Below are positions 1 through 64,000 of a stretch of DNA of 64,000 nt, in pieces. The notes beneath the pieces are model-generated. The model saw nothing but the letters and a program-made list of their open reading frames with translations. It searched no databases and was not told the DNA's origin. Within the stretch, counting starts at the first letter, position 1. Each line of letters opens with the position of its first letter. Location of the stretch: NCBI GenBank assembly GCA_009760855.2, contig WPIO01000064.1, positions 186,001 through 250,000 of the forward strand, given 5' to 3'. The translations under genes were made by a program, and so were the position numbers. Source of the stretch: Cristatella mucedo. Taxonomy: Eukaryota > Bryozoa > Phylactolaemata > Cristatellidae.

Positions 1-2071
1 TTGGAATTGACCACGAAAGGCAAATATCGTTACTATCATTTACAGACGCAAATGCACAGGCCTACAAAAAAAATTGATCCATGTCGCTGACCAAGCCAGT
101 TTTAGTACAAACTGATTAGTGTGTAGTTAAGTTTAAATTGCATTACCAGGGAAATAACGGATGTCTGTTTGCAGCCGATTATATGCTGGGTATGCAAATA
201 TTAAGTTCGCGACGTTTTTAACGCATTGATGTAGGATAACCGGTCGTTGTGCTAACTGTTGTTCAGCGCTTGCCACTGCAGCGAAGTGTTTGGCAATCGT
301 AGTGCCTGAACATTTAAGAGCCGGCGCTTGATGGAAAGTGGCTATTTCTTGGAAGGGTATACAGAATATGCTCACATAATCTGCGCCGGTTCGGCTTAAA
401 TGTCAATATCTGCAAGTATAGATACATTACCCTGTAGTGTCTTTACTAGTACTTTCACCTCCTCGACACTACGCCCCGATTCAGAGAAAAAGAGCGATTT
501 TTTGGTCGTTCAAAATTGCAGAATTCACTCACTTTTCTACCTGAAAACATGTGTACCACGTGAAAACGACAGAATACCAGCGAGAAAAGTAACTCGAAAT
601 ACGTCAGCTTCATGCTATTGAATACATTTGTAAAGGAAATATAAACGTTAGGCATAGATAAAAGATCCCTGTAGAAATAGATAATTTTGGTACAGGATTC
701 TAATATATGTTGAGATTTCGGCAAGATATTAAACTTTTCGAAATCGTGCTCACGGGTCTTAGTTGAATAGCTGGTATAAGCCTCAATTCGAAATTTCTTC
801 AGGAGAAAAGCGCATTAGGTTTCACTCTAGCGAACGTCAGTGAACTATAGCAGCAGCCTTGGATTTCCATCATCCTTTCTTCTCAAGGTCCACCAAAGGA
901 AAAATGATAATTCTCTGTACCCTCTTTTAAACTGTTGCTGTGAAGAAACGGTTTTTTTTGTTTGCTTGTGACCTGCGTCACTTGACATTTCACGCACTGA
1001 ACCCTATCTGTTCTCGTGCAGCCAATGATGTTGCACTTTCGGTAAAAATCATTCGACTCCATTTGAACTACCGAGTGCACGAAATTGTCCACTTACGTAT
1101 AACGGCTATCCAGTTACTCGATTACATAATGAAATTTGTTTGTCTAGCAGAATTCTGCAGCCTAACGACCATGCTGAGTGTGAAAATTGTGTTACCCCCA
1201 GATCACTTGGTTCAGTCACGCCTACGATTGAATATGTATGTATCTATGCATCTTGTGTCATATATACGACGCGGCGAACGAATTATCTCGAGTCTTTACA
1301 AAGTTTAGCCGGCACGTCTATGCTTGGCATCGTAGGCCTGCTTGTCGTCTGCTGCAGAAGTTCAAAATCCTATCATTGTTACGTAACGTGTATCTATTGA
1401 TGATTATATTATTTTTTGCATCTAAAAAATTATATTAAAGCGAGACTTGCCAGCTATTTTAAACTGCAGCTTTATGGGACAGAGTTTTAGCACGTTTCTG
1501 GAGCTGAAAGCTAGGATGCTGTACTCCCAGCAAAGCTTACCTCCTTCCGCCCCTTGTCAGAATAGTTAGACCGCCGGACTGCTCCACTCATCCTTCACGA
1601 TAGTTGGTATTCTAGTGTTGAAATATAATTTCTTTTTACCAAGCCACAATCGAAGGTTTTCTCGCTTTGGGAACTTAAATATGCCGTATTGTTAGAGCCG
1701 ACGACCACTTACAAAGGACGCATTCACCTTGACGCTGGTCCAGGAGAGACCTAGCCAGCCACTGTGCTTTGGATGATTTTCATTCGCAATATGTTTAATT
1801 CGCAATCAATAGGGCATAGATTTTTCTCTAACTTTAAATTAACCTTAGCTAGTGTAATGTCAGATTCTTAGGCGCGGTTAATTTGAGCCGTGCTTGAATT
1901 AGTTTTACTTGCAACCGGCTATGACATGCCAACGAAGAAATCATGCAGCGTGTACTCACGGAACTAATCTCAGGTCAAATCTCGTGAAAACGAACTACCT
2001 CACAGCATATCATCGTGCTAGCTCTACACAAAATGCACAGAATATAATTAATATATACATATGTCTATGTG

Positions 2072-2077
<6 letters not shown>

Positions 2078-2111
<34 letters not shown>

Positions 2112-2188
2112 CATATATATATATTTGCATATATATATATTTGCATATATATACATATATATATACAGAGAGAGAGAGAGAGAGAAAT
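2078..2188. repeat. TA / TTTGCA / GA compound microsatellite, unit 1
   Basis: A TA tract, three TTTGCA-TA blocks, then a GA run. Corresponding tracts of different length lie in the other units. Confidence 0.9.
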
Positions 2189-2851
2189 ATATGTGCGTGC
2201 AGGAGTAGGTATTTGTAGGTTAACTGTAGGTAACTTGCATAGCCCGATTAAATAACCGTCTCTCTCCTCTTTCTTAACGTATGCCAAAGAGAACCAGCTC
2301 ATGACCTTGATCGGTGGACGGCGATACATTTCCCTAGGCTAAACCAATGTCGATGCGACGTCATAGATAACGCAGCTTTGACGAATTCAACAACGTTTTC
2401 ATCTAAGCTGATGCTCTGCATGTGGTGTTGTGTTTAAAATGACGATCTTATCAATATTCGACAGGCTTCTCTTCAGCACCAACTGGGAGGCATAACATAG
2501 TCTTACGTTGGGATACTTACCTTTCTTCCAGAAACACATTCACGCTGTTACCACTTGCTTGACGGGAGCGAAATTAAGGTTGTAAATAGTTAAACAATTT
2601 CATAAAGATAGCTATAGCAAGCTTTATAAATGGCCTTTTGCGTTAAATAGAGTTACTCAAAAGACTCAAAACCCGCAGCCGTAATTAAAAAGTACTCGTT
2701 GAGGTCAAGTGGTGCTATCTTTCTTTATTGATGAATATTAGAGCTGGAACTCTCGTAAAGAAAAGCAGGATAGAATTGTGAGATGCACAGTTGGACATAC
2801 GCATTTGACCTGCATATTTCGCCTGAAGTGTATGCTGAAACAAACTTCCAG

Positions 2852-55756
<52,905 letters not shown>

Positions 55757-56924
55757 TCGACATACTTGTCCATAGGTGGCTGGGCAACCGTAGCCACCTC
55801 ACGGAGTACTAAGTAAAATGGGACCGACTACTAAGGATTCACCACAGATCGCTAGTGGGACTGATCGTCGTGGATAGCCAAAAATGGCAAAATCCGGGCA
55901 GTGGCTGCTACCAATGGCCGCAGTATCCGTTCGGTGTTCTCTCGCTCGTTTGACTGGTTCGGTTATGCAAATCTTTTGCATTTGTATTAAGGGCACTGAT
56001 CCGTCTACCTGCTACACCATTGCAAGAAAAGATGTCTTGTAAGATCACGGCCCCCGTGACTTCATTAAAGGGTTCTTATGATGTTGACTTAGCAATAATT
56101 ATTATCAGGTTTGCAGTTGGAAATAGCTACGCAGCTACGATGGTCAGTACATACATCGGTAAACACGCTTGGTTAAGAGCTTATTTGTTAGCAAATTTTA
56201 GGCATATTGCATTGATATTTGCTGCGAAGTTTGGACGTTCCTTTGTTACACTCACTAAAAACTGAAAGCTGGCAATTTATTATCAACCTGTACATGACAC
56301 GTCAAGTTGGTAAGTATAAGAAGTGAGTTAAATAAATACATTTTGCGATAATCCCGCATTCACATGTCCAAAAAATAATGCCACTGAAATTGCACACATT
56401 AGACTGAAATTGAAAAGGTGATCCTTCAAGTAACAGAAATTTCAATCTTAAAACGATTGACAATAATATTTCCCTATTTTCCAGGAAATTTAATTATGAA
56501 ATACGATCAATCGTAAGCAAAATATCATAGCAATACGCCAATCATATAAAAGCTAACGCCCTCTCAAGTCTGGCCATTTCTTGGGACTACGGAAAAATTA
56601 TTGAATTCTAGCCCTGATTGCTCAGATGCACAGTATACCACCTTTTTAACTTTCTAAATATTTTTGGCTTTTAAGTACTTGAGGTGAAAATATAACGTAT
56701 TCACAGTGTCCAGCCACCCCCTCAAGGATTTTTGTAGTTTACGGTCACACTTAGCATATATCTTCTGATCACTGGGCCAATACTTTTGCATCAGGCTATG
56801 ATTAATATGATCTCAATTGCTTCTGCAAGGTAATGTTGTTAGTCTGTTAAAGCCTAAAACAAAAATAAAATGTTTTTCAAAGCGCTTGGAAACTTTGCTC
56901 CACTGTCTCTATCCGAAACTTCAT
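55757..56924 (+). other. Probable 3' UTR and downstream sequence
   Basis: Contains the candidate AATAAA at 56331. The open frame 56020-56265 has no recognisable match and is treated as UTR. Nothing else is supported up to the LINE at 56925. Confidence 0.45.
56331..56336 (+). terminator. Candidate polyadenylation signal AATAAA
   Basis: An AATAAA lies 575 bases after the stop codon of the terminal exon, and I noticed none earlier in that interval. The segment 55757-56330 would then be the 3' UTR. Cleavage has not been shown. Confidence 0.45.
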
Positions 56925-57562
56925 AATAATGACACATACATAATACATAGCAATACAGTTTAAAGTGGGCTAAGAGAACTAATGGTTTTTATCTGAGCAC
57001 TTGACATGTTCAAGAAGGAAATCATGCTGATTGATCAGACACAAGCGGGACATTGTCAGCACGAATAATCACAAATAAAATATTCAGACTGATAGAGAAA
57101 AATATGACAAACAGGTTAGATTGGTTATATTTTTTAAATTTTAATTCGAAATTAAATTTGAGCTGTAAGTCGGTTTCAATTCTCTTGGCTTGTCAGAGAA
57201 AATGAACTTAAGGCCTGTTATAATACTTTAAGGGTTTTTGTAGCCATGGCTAAGCTTCTGATGTCGGAGGAGCACGTAGAATGATAGAAAAAATCTTATT
57301 AGAAAGTATTTTAGATACGCAAGCCACTAAAATTGAATGAAGGGACCAAAATCAGAGTGACAAAGCCTTGAGATCAATAGGTTAATAAAAGGAAGCCAGT
57401 GAAGGTGGATGAGATAGAGCATGAATCCGAAAACAGCGAGGACGAGTCTCGACTTGTAGGCATAGCTGCAGAGCTGCATGCCACTTCAGGATCTTACGGT
57501 GCAAGCAGGAAGACCAGAAACAGCTGATATGCGGAATACTTTAACTTTGAGCAGATTAAATC
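56925..57562 (-). mobile_element. Old LINE 3' end
   Basis: Decayed minus-strand copy: a tail-like block near 56940-57015 (AAGTGGGCTAAGAGAAC, GAGCACTTGACATG) and a C-terminal remnant reading LIHLHWLPFINLL near 57400. Confidence 0.55.
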
Positions 57563-59084
57563 CAGTCAAACGTACCTTTTAAAAAATACAAATGATAAAC
57601 GATACATAATGTGATACTTTAGCCGAAAGCATTTTGAGGATAAAGCTTTCCAGATTAAGAGCGACAGGTTTGTAGGTGACCATCAGCTTCTGTATATATT
57701 TATTCAATTTTAGAAATTTAGCAGTCCTCGGCCTAATAACGTCTTGTGTGACCTGTAGCTACGGAGTTGAGGGAGTTTATATGCTAACAGCTGGGATAAA
57801 TGAAGAATACCATGAGATGCGTGCGATCTACTTTAAGATTAAATATCACATTGGGCTTGGTAATTTACTTGTCTCGAAACAGTGTATATATAGTAATAAG
57901 ATGCGGACCTTGAAAACAAACCTTAGGTACCCCGTATTCATTCCTAAATGATTCCCGTTTGATATTAATTCAAGCCTATGTGGTCTGATCGCCTCACTGT
58001 GAACGAACCTAAGCCATTTTTTGCAGTGTAAGTAAATGAAAACCGAGATACTAGACACTTAAGAAGGACTTGGTGATTAATTTTACCAAGAAAAGATAAG
58101 AGAGACCACATAATTTGCATAGATATTCTTACTAGGCAGCAAGTGATTGTTATAAATTTGCGCCAAGGATGCATCAGGGGTGTGACTTAATTTAAAACCT
58201 TATTGCAGGTTACTTGCTAGCTTAAATATCTTGCTGTCCGAGTTTGGCTGCTCTACCACCACTTATTACTCTCAGGGCTCAGATAGAAAAGATATTAGAT
58301 GTAGATAGTTAAAGCGAAAGCTGCTTTAAGTTTGGTCTGGTCTGGTGTCACCTTCTTAGTTAGAGGCCAAACAAGTTGTTGGAAGGTTTCAGGGGAAACC
58401 GGAGCGCAAGGAAATATTTACTACACTTACACTATGTTTGGCCTGTATGGAATCAAGGCATTTCACAGTCGTAATCCCGGTTGAATGCCCCGTTCTCACC
58501 GTGGTCACTAGTCTTTCTAGAAGTGTAGATGTGCTGCGAGATGAGATCAGCAGGGACTGAAGGTTGAAGTAGGTCGGAATGGTGAGCAGTAAAGAAGTCA
58601 AAAGATTCCAATACTGAAGATATCGTGTTCAGGATTGGCTAGAATGCAACTTTTTAAAGTTATGGCTGACGGTCGACTGTTACAAGCATCTCGAACTCAT
58701 TAGGTGTTCCGCAGTCAATCCTGATACGTTGAAGAATTATGTAAGTTCAAGCTTCATTTTTTCGGTTAGTGCTAAGGCATTAAATAAACCAAACTGCGTC
58801 TGAGCGAGTTTTTGCTGAAATGCTTAGTTAAAGTGGGAATTTCATCATTTACCGTTATAAATATGGCAGCTTAAAAGTCATGTGGTGAGACTGAGTCACA
58901 ACAATTGGCTCAGACGAGTCAACAGCGATCGGACCTGTTAAACTCCCAATCCACCGATGTAGTGACGTGTACTGCCGTCACCGTGAGCTATCATTACAAC
59001 TCGAACTCGTTGTTAAAAGTAACACTGGGGAAAAGAAAAAACTCTAAAGGTGGAGAATATTGAGGACATCAGGTCCTTTCTCAG
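57563..59084 (+). other. Stretch without recognised features
   Basis: Several short open frames on both strands, none with a recognisable domain or splice context. No promoter or gene is claimed. Confidence 0.5.
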
Positions 59085-60235
59085 TTGGAGATGCCAGAGT
59101 ATTGATATGAATGGGTGAAGATCCTCCGAAGAGCCACATAAGTATGGGCTAGCTCAGGACTCGGCACTCGGTCTGCCTCTTTTCATCATCTATACTCTCC
59201 CTGTTGCCGATTTAATCGCTAAGTACAATCAAGGCTTCCACTTCATGTTCAGTCTGCACGAAATCTAAATTTCCAGTTAAAAAGTTACGCTTCATTAGAT
59301 AACCACGTCTGATCCAAAGTCAAGTCTGCTTGTTTTTACCTGCATAATATTGTTGCAATTCCTGCTTGTTAAGTTAGGGATATCACATCTAAATTTGTTC
59401 ACGGATTGGTGACATCACGTCTTACCTTATTTAACGCACTGCTTGCTGGTCTACATGTATGTCTTATCAGGTGCACAGTTGGAGCAAAACTCAGCAGTCA
59501 GGCTTTTTTTTGTTAGCACTGTATTTGCAATATCAATCCGCTTCTCGCCGACCTGCACCGCTCCCAATCAAGCAGTGAATTGACTTCAAGGTTCTGTCAC
59601 TCACTTTTAGGTCTCTGCGACTTCCAGGTTCTGTCACTCACTTTTATATAATTCATTTGTATAGCGCCCCAAGAGAAATAAATCTCTATTCAGGCGCTTC
59701 ACATATGCCTCAGGGCTCGAGCCCACGACCTCAGCCAGACCTTAGTCGGGGCGAGCACCTTAACCGCTGGACCAACCCAGCTCGGCAACTTTAAGGTCTC
59801 TGCATTCTCTGGGTCCAGCCTATCCATCAGAAATAATCTCCACGTGGCGAAGAATTGTACAACCTGTTGTCTGACTTGAGTTATTTGGCCACACTTTGTA
59901 TGAAACTTTAAATCGTTCGAGACCGTGCCAGTAGTTCGTATGCTCCCAAACCCTGGAACTCTCTACCGCCGTATGACGTAATAACGTCCCCTGAAACGAC
60001 GACATTTAAAAAGGAGCTTATAACAACCTATATATTTCAGGATTAAGTGAGCCTATACAATCCATTCTCGACGGGGATATGCCTGCTTTTCGCTGTGCTT
60101 GCTGCAGGCATATGTCACCAAACCATCATTTGGTAATGCTTTCTATGCAGCAGCTGTTAATTGCCTAGGAGGAGATTTAGATCTCTGATGGCGCTTGAAA
60201 AAAATTCTAATAATAATTAGCATTATTATTGTAAG
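59085..60235 (+). mobile_element. Degenerate LINE copy interrupted by a SINE
   Basis: Remnants in order: EEPHKYGLAQDSALG, a YTLPVADLIAKY stretch, the FVHGLVTSRL region near 59400, the LLADLHRS region near 59550, the WNSL region (59957), and a tail with GGAGATTTAGATCTCTG ending in ATT repeats. A family-2 SINE splits it at 59648-59796, beside a short local duplication of the GTTCTGTCACTCACTTTTA block. Confidence 0.75.
59648..59796 (-). mobile_element. tRNA-derived SINE with LINE-like tail, family 2, nested in a LINE
   Basis: Reverse complement: TGGTCCAGCGGTTAAGG, GTGGGCTCGAGCCC, then GTGAAGCGCCTGAATAGAG, TTTCTCTTGGGGCGCTATAC and AAATGAATTATAT. It matches the element at 50549 from head to tail. 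Confidence 0.8.
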
Positions 60236-61324
60236 CACTGCTCAGCGTTCACGGTCTTGAAAAGTGCTATTACGCTTGCAGCGGAGGACATATTTGCCAA
60301 GTTCTGACCTCTGGCTGTGATGAATAGCATGAAAAACACTGTCTTTCAATGAAATCACAAAAGCTTTGTCTGTAGCTGAGAGTTCACAGGCAGTAACGAT
60401 TTCATCCCCTAGTCTGAATCAATGCAAAGCCCCGGCTAAGTTGGTTCTCGCTGTTTTATTAATTGAGTTTGCAAGAGCTTGAAAATCTCGAGAAAATTGA
60501 TAGTCTGTAGGCATTCATTCAGTTCATTCATTCAGTTTCATTAGCTACGTGCAACATGTACATATTGGTAGCTTTCGTATCTGCAGGCAGCTCCCCAAGG
60601 TGCACGTGGTCGGTAGCGTACGAGCCGACTTGCTCGCTGATTTATGACAGAACTTATCTCTAGTGTCAAAACCTACTATTGGAATAATTGTATTAATATA
60701 CTTGCTTCCTTGGTAATTAAAAGTACCTTCGAAGGCTAATCCAAAGCCTAAAACCAGAATAAATTCGTGACATGCCTTTCTTGTAGCACCTTTAGGGTGG
60801 CCATGGGCCATGGGGGTATTGGAAAGATCGGGCTGGTCGTAATATAAGCGACAGCCGCGAGAGGGTGGTTTTTGGTGTCTTCAGATCAATATTCACAAAA
60901 CTAAAAGTGCGTACATACGATTTTGAGAAAATAACTGACATGCGAAAGCAGTGAGAGGTGAACTTTGCTATTAAATTAACAATATGAAATAGCCACAGAT
61001 GAAATCACAGCAAATTTACTCCTCACTCAAGACTAAATAGTTCATTGAAATGTACTAGTGTGCCTTATGAAAAAGTAGGTTGCCGCAAATTTAAGGTCCT
61101 TAGTTTCGCATCTCGCTAATAAATATTTAGCATGCCTAGTGGCGCATAAGGCGCAGATTTTTCATCCTGCAATACCTTACAGCACTTGGGAAAGTCGGAA
61201 TTGTGGCTCTAGATTATACCTCCATATAACAGGCATAAGAAATGTCTACTAGAGGTCACAATGGCCTCGTAATATAAATTATTGTGGACTACATAGAAAG
61301 TAAATAAATAAATTGCCGATTAAA
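60236..61324 (+). other. Stretch without recognised features
   Basis: No gene or named repeat; only a small ATTCATTCAGTT duplication near 60512-60540. Confidence 0.5.
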
Positions 61325-61397
61325 GAGCCTCTTTTTATATAGTGACAGGAGAGCCTTTACGGCTAACACTACCGCTTGCAGTGGTGATAAAGACCAA
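61325..61397 (-). mobile_element. SINE family 1 body fragment
   Basis: Reverse complement carries GTGTTAGCCGTAAAGGCTC and TGTCACTATATAAAAAG, the body of family 1. The tRNA head is absent; the TA tract starts where it would be. Confidence 0.65.
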
Positions 61398-62165
<768 letters not shown>

Positions 62166-62167
62166 CT

Positions 62168-63172
62168 ATGAAATAATAATAATAACAATAATAATAAACT
62201 TGATAAAGCTTTCTCAGAGAACTTAATCTACTTCTAGGTGCTTCAAATTTGCTGCAAGTAAACACGATTGAATGACGAGTGGTATCATGTTTGATAAAGA
62301 GCATGAATAACACGATTAGGGTTGACATGCACAGGGTGGACATGCAAGTGTGGTTAGAGTCGGCAGGCAGAGTGTTAATGCACATAAGCACGTAAAGGAT
62401 GAGTCACAGGAACCCACTAAATGCTGTGATAAATAGGTGCATTTTTAGTTCTTTTTAAATGTGGTAAAGTCAGTGTATGTCATGACGGAAGTCGAGAGTG
62501 AGTTCCAGGCTGTAGGAGCATGCGAACTAAATGCACGGTCTCCAAAGGATTGGAGGTTTGTACGAGGTAAAGGTATACAATTAGATTCCGAAAAGCGGGT
62601 GGTTCGATCCTTGACCTGGTGAGGCAGTAGATCTTATAGGTAGGCTTGAGCCAAAGGATGGAAAGAACCTAAAAGTGAGCGACAAAGAATTAAAGTCAAT
62701 CCGTTGCTTGATTGGTAACCAGTGTAGGTCGGCGAGATAAAGTTTGACGTGGCAACTGCGAACCTCACGACAGACAAGTATAGCTGCAGAGTTAGGCAAC
62801 AGCTATAAGCACCTGATTGAGCAGGCAGGTAGACCATCAAGCAGTGTGTTACAGAAGTGAAGATGGGATGTTAAAAATGCATGAACCAACATAGATGTGG
62901 TATCTTTGTCTAAATAAGCTCAAACTTTAGCAGTGTTATGTAGCTGAAAGCAGGCATGCTTGATTGTGGAGCTGGTGCGGTCGTCTAACGAAAGGTCACT
63001 TTGGAACATGACACCTAGATTTCGTGCAAATTGAGCAGAACATATGCTGGCAGAGCCGATTTTGAGCGTCAGCTTTTCCAATTTCTGAAACACACTTGGT
63101 TCGCCCATAACTAAACAGCAGGGGCCCAGAATGAGCCATGCTAGTTTAAAAACAGATTTCTTACTCACAGTC
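62168..63172 (-). mobile_element. Degenerate LINE copy with 3' tail
   Basis: Minus strand from about 63110 (LVMGEPSVFQKLEKLTLKIG, FARNLGVMFQSDLSLDDRTS) through the HVKLYLADLHWLPIKQRIDF region (62700) to a tail with GATAAAGCTTTCTCAGAG on the plus strand next to AAT repeats. Frameshifted and 5'-truncated. Confidence 0.8.
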
Positions 63173-63524
63173 ACCTGAAGGTTCTGCCAACGCCCCCTGA
63201 GATATTACTTTCGTGGCAGCATGGTACCAATAGACCCAATCTGGGCCAAGGGATACATAGCCAGACTTCCCCCCACCTCCCCGTGCAAGATTGTATAAGC
63301 GACAACAGTGATTCTACGCCATTTTATGTCTGCATAATGACCCGTTCACGCCAGAACGCAGGGAATTGACAGCCTAAGCCTATCGGGATTAATGGTTTTG
63401 AAAAAAAACATGTGCCAAGATATGCAGCACACTTTCTTGACCGGCCGTGCTATGTGTCCCAGCATTCGATGAACTGTTGTCCAGTGGTATTTCGTCGATG
63501 AGCACCAAGATATTACTTTCAAAG

Positions 63525-63622
63525 TTTATAATAATGATATTAACAATAATATATTTTATATGGCACCCAAAGTGAACTCAATCTCTTTATAGGCAATTTA
63601 CATTTGCTGAAAAATTTGACGT
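63525..63622 (-). mobile_element. Solo LINE 3' tail
   Basis: AAT-rich run, then GGCACCCAAAGTGAACTC and TATAGGCAATTTACATTTG, the LINE tail block with several changes. Confidence 0.6.
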
Positions 63623-64000
63623 TTACTTTAAGCCGAATAGTCCCTACACGAAAATTTATATGCTGAGTGTATTTTGATACAAAATTCTGGATTTAACCGG
63701 AACTGCTTCGACAAATTTGCATCAAATGAACTAATTTGCATGGCACTTAGCATGTGCTATGTTACAGGCTCATCTATCAGGTATAGCACAAAGCTAGCTT
63801 ATACGAAGCAGATAGTCAATGTCATGGCTAGGAAGGCTATAGCTCAAAGCATATGCTATTTTGGTGAAGCCGAATCTCTAGAATATTCTCCTTAGGTACC
63901 TTCATAACTGATGGGCGTAGTCATGGTATCTGGAAATATGCAAATATAATGATCATACGATCTAACGCTCATGTTTAGGCTGAGACGCTACAGCTCTAGT
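63623..64000 (+). other. Right edge without recognised features
   Basis: A short open frame (63674-63895) has no recognisable match; no gene is claimed. Confidence 0.5.

Noticed and set aside
940-1438. Overlapping open frames of 66-122 codons conserved in all four units (also near 5522, 10120 and 14702)
   Set aside because: They are conserved only because the whole unit is duplicated. They overlap in several frames, lie in the long intron, and show no recognisable domain.
2100-2160. Regularly spaced TTTGCA blocks resembling a repeat-spacer array
   Set aside because: The spacers are TA runs and the period is about 16 bases. This is a compound microsatellite, not a CRISPR array.
2783-2851. 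In-frame extension upstream of exon A with an ATG
   Set aside because: The diverged exon A' starts at the equivalent of 2852 and phase 0 joining to exon C is perfect there. The extra residues match no cadherin position.
56020-56265. Open frame of 81 codons after the cadherin stop
   Set aside because: It lies in the likely 3' UTR before the AATAAA, with no recognisable domain or splice signals.

Overview
The window looks like animal genomic DNA. It has many short exons with GT-AG introns in consistent phase, one cadherin-superfamily gene crossing most of the window, many CR1/L2-like LINE fragments, tRNA-derived SINEs, a hAT-type transposon relic and long TA/TG/GA microsatellites. I see no bacterial operon, CRISPR array or rRNA. 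The phylum cannot be fixed from the sequence; an invertebrate such as a flatworm or other lophotrochozoan is only a guess.

The main gene is on the + strand and enters from the left already in progress. I can trace 25 coding exons from 2852 to a stop codon at 55754-55756. All junction phases agree, and the exons join into a 1559-residue C-terminal part of a transmembrane cadherin. In order it has four near-identical two-repeat cadherin cassettes, one diverged cassette of the same exon design, two more cadherin repeats, a membrane-adjacent domain, one transmembrane helix, and a cytoplasmic tail with polyglutamine and a C-terminal T-E-L PDZ-type ligand. The layout recalls cadherin-23/protocadherin-15-like proteins, but orthology is not shown.

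Positions 1 to about 18080 are four head-to-tail copies of a unit of about 4.58 kb. Each unit carries the same three exons (253, 165 and 215 nt; 211 codons; phase 0 at both ends) and about 3.9 kb of intron. The array starts inside a unit, so it probably continues to the left. The next three exons, at 20079, 27175 and 27916, have lengths 253, 162 and 215. The intron after copy 4 is a clearly diverged relative of the unit intron. This points to an old cassette duplication followed by a very recent amplification.

From 20 to 55 kb the introns are large and full of LINE pieces. One LINE sits inside a hAT-like element that still has matching ends and a degenerate 8-bp target duplication. Two SINE families are present; one carries a 3' tail and hairpin like those of the LINE. 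From 55.8 to 64 kb I find the probable 3' UTR with an AATAAA, then more LINE and SINE relics and a perfect TA tract of about 190 bp. No second protein-coding gene is convincing there.
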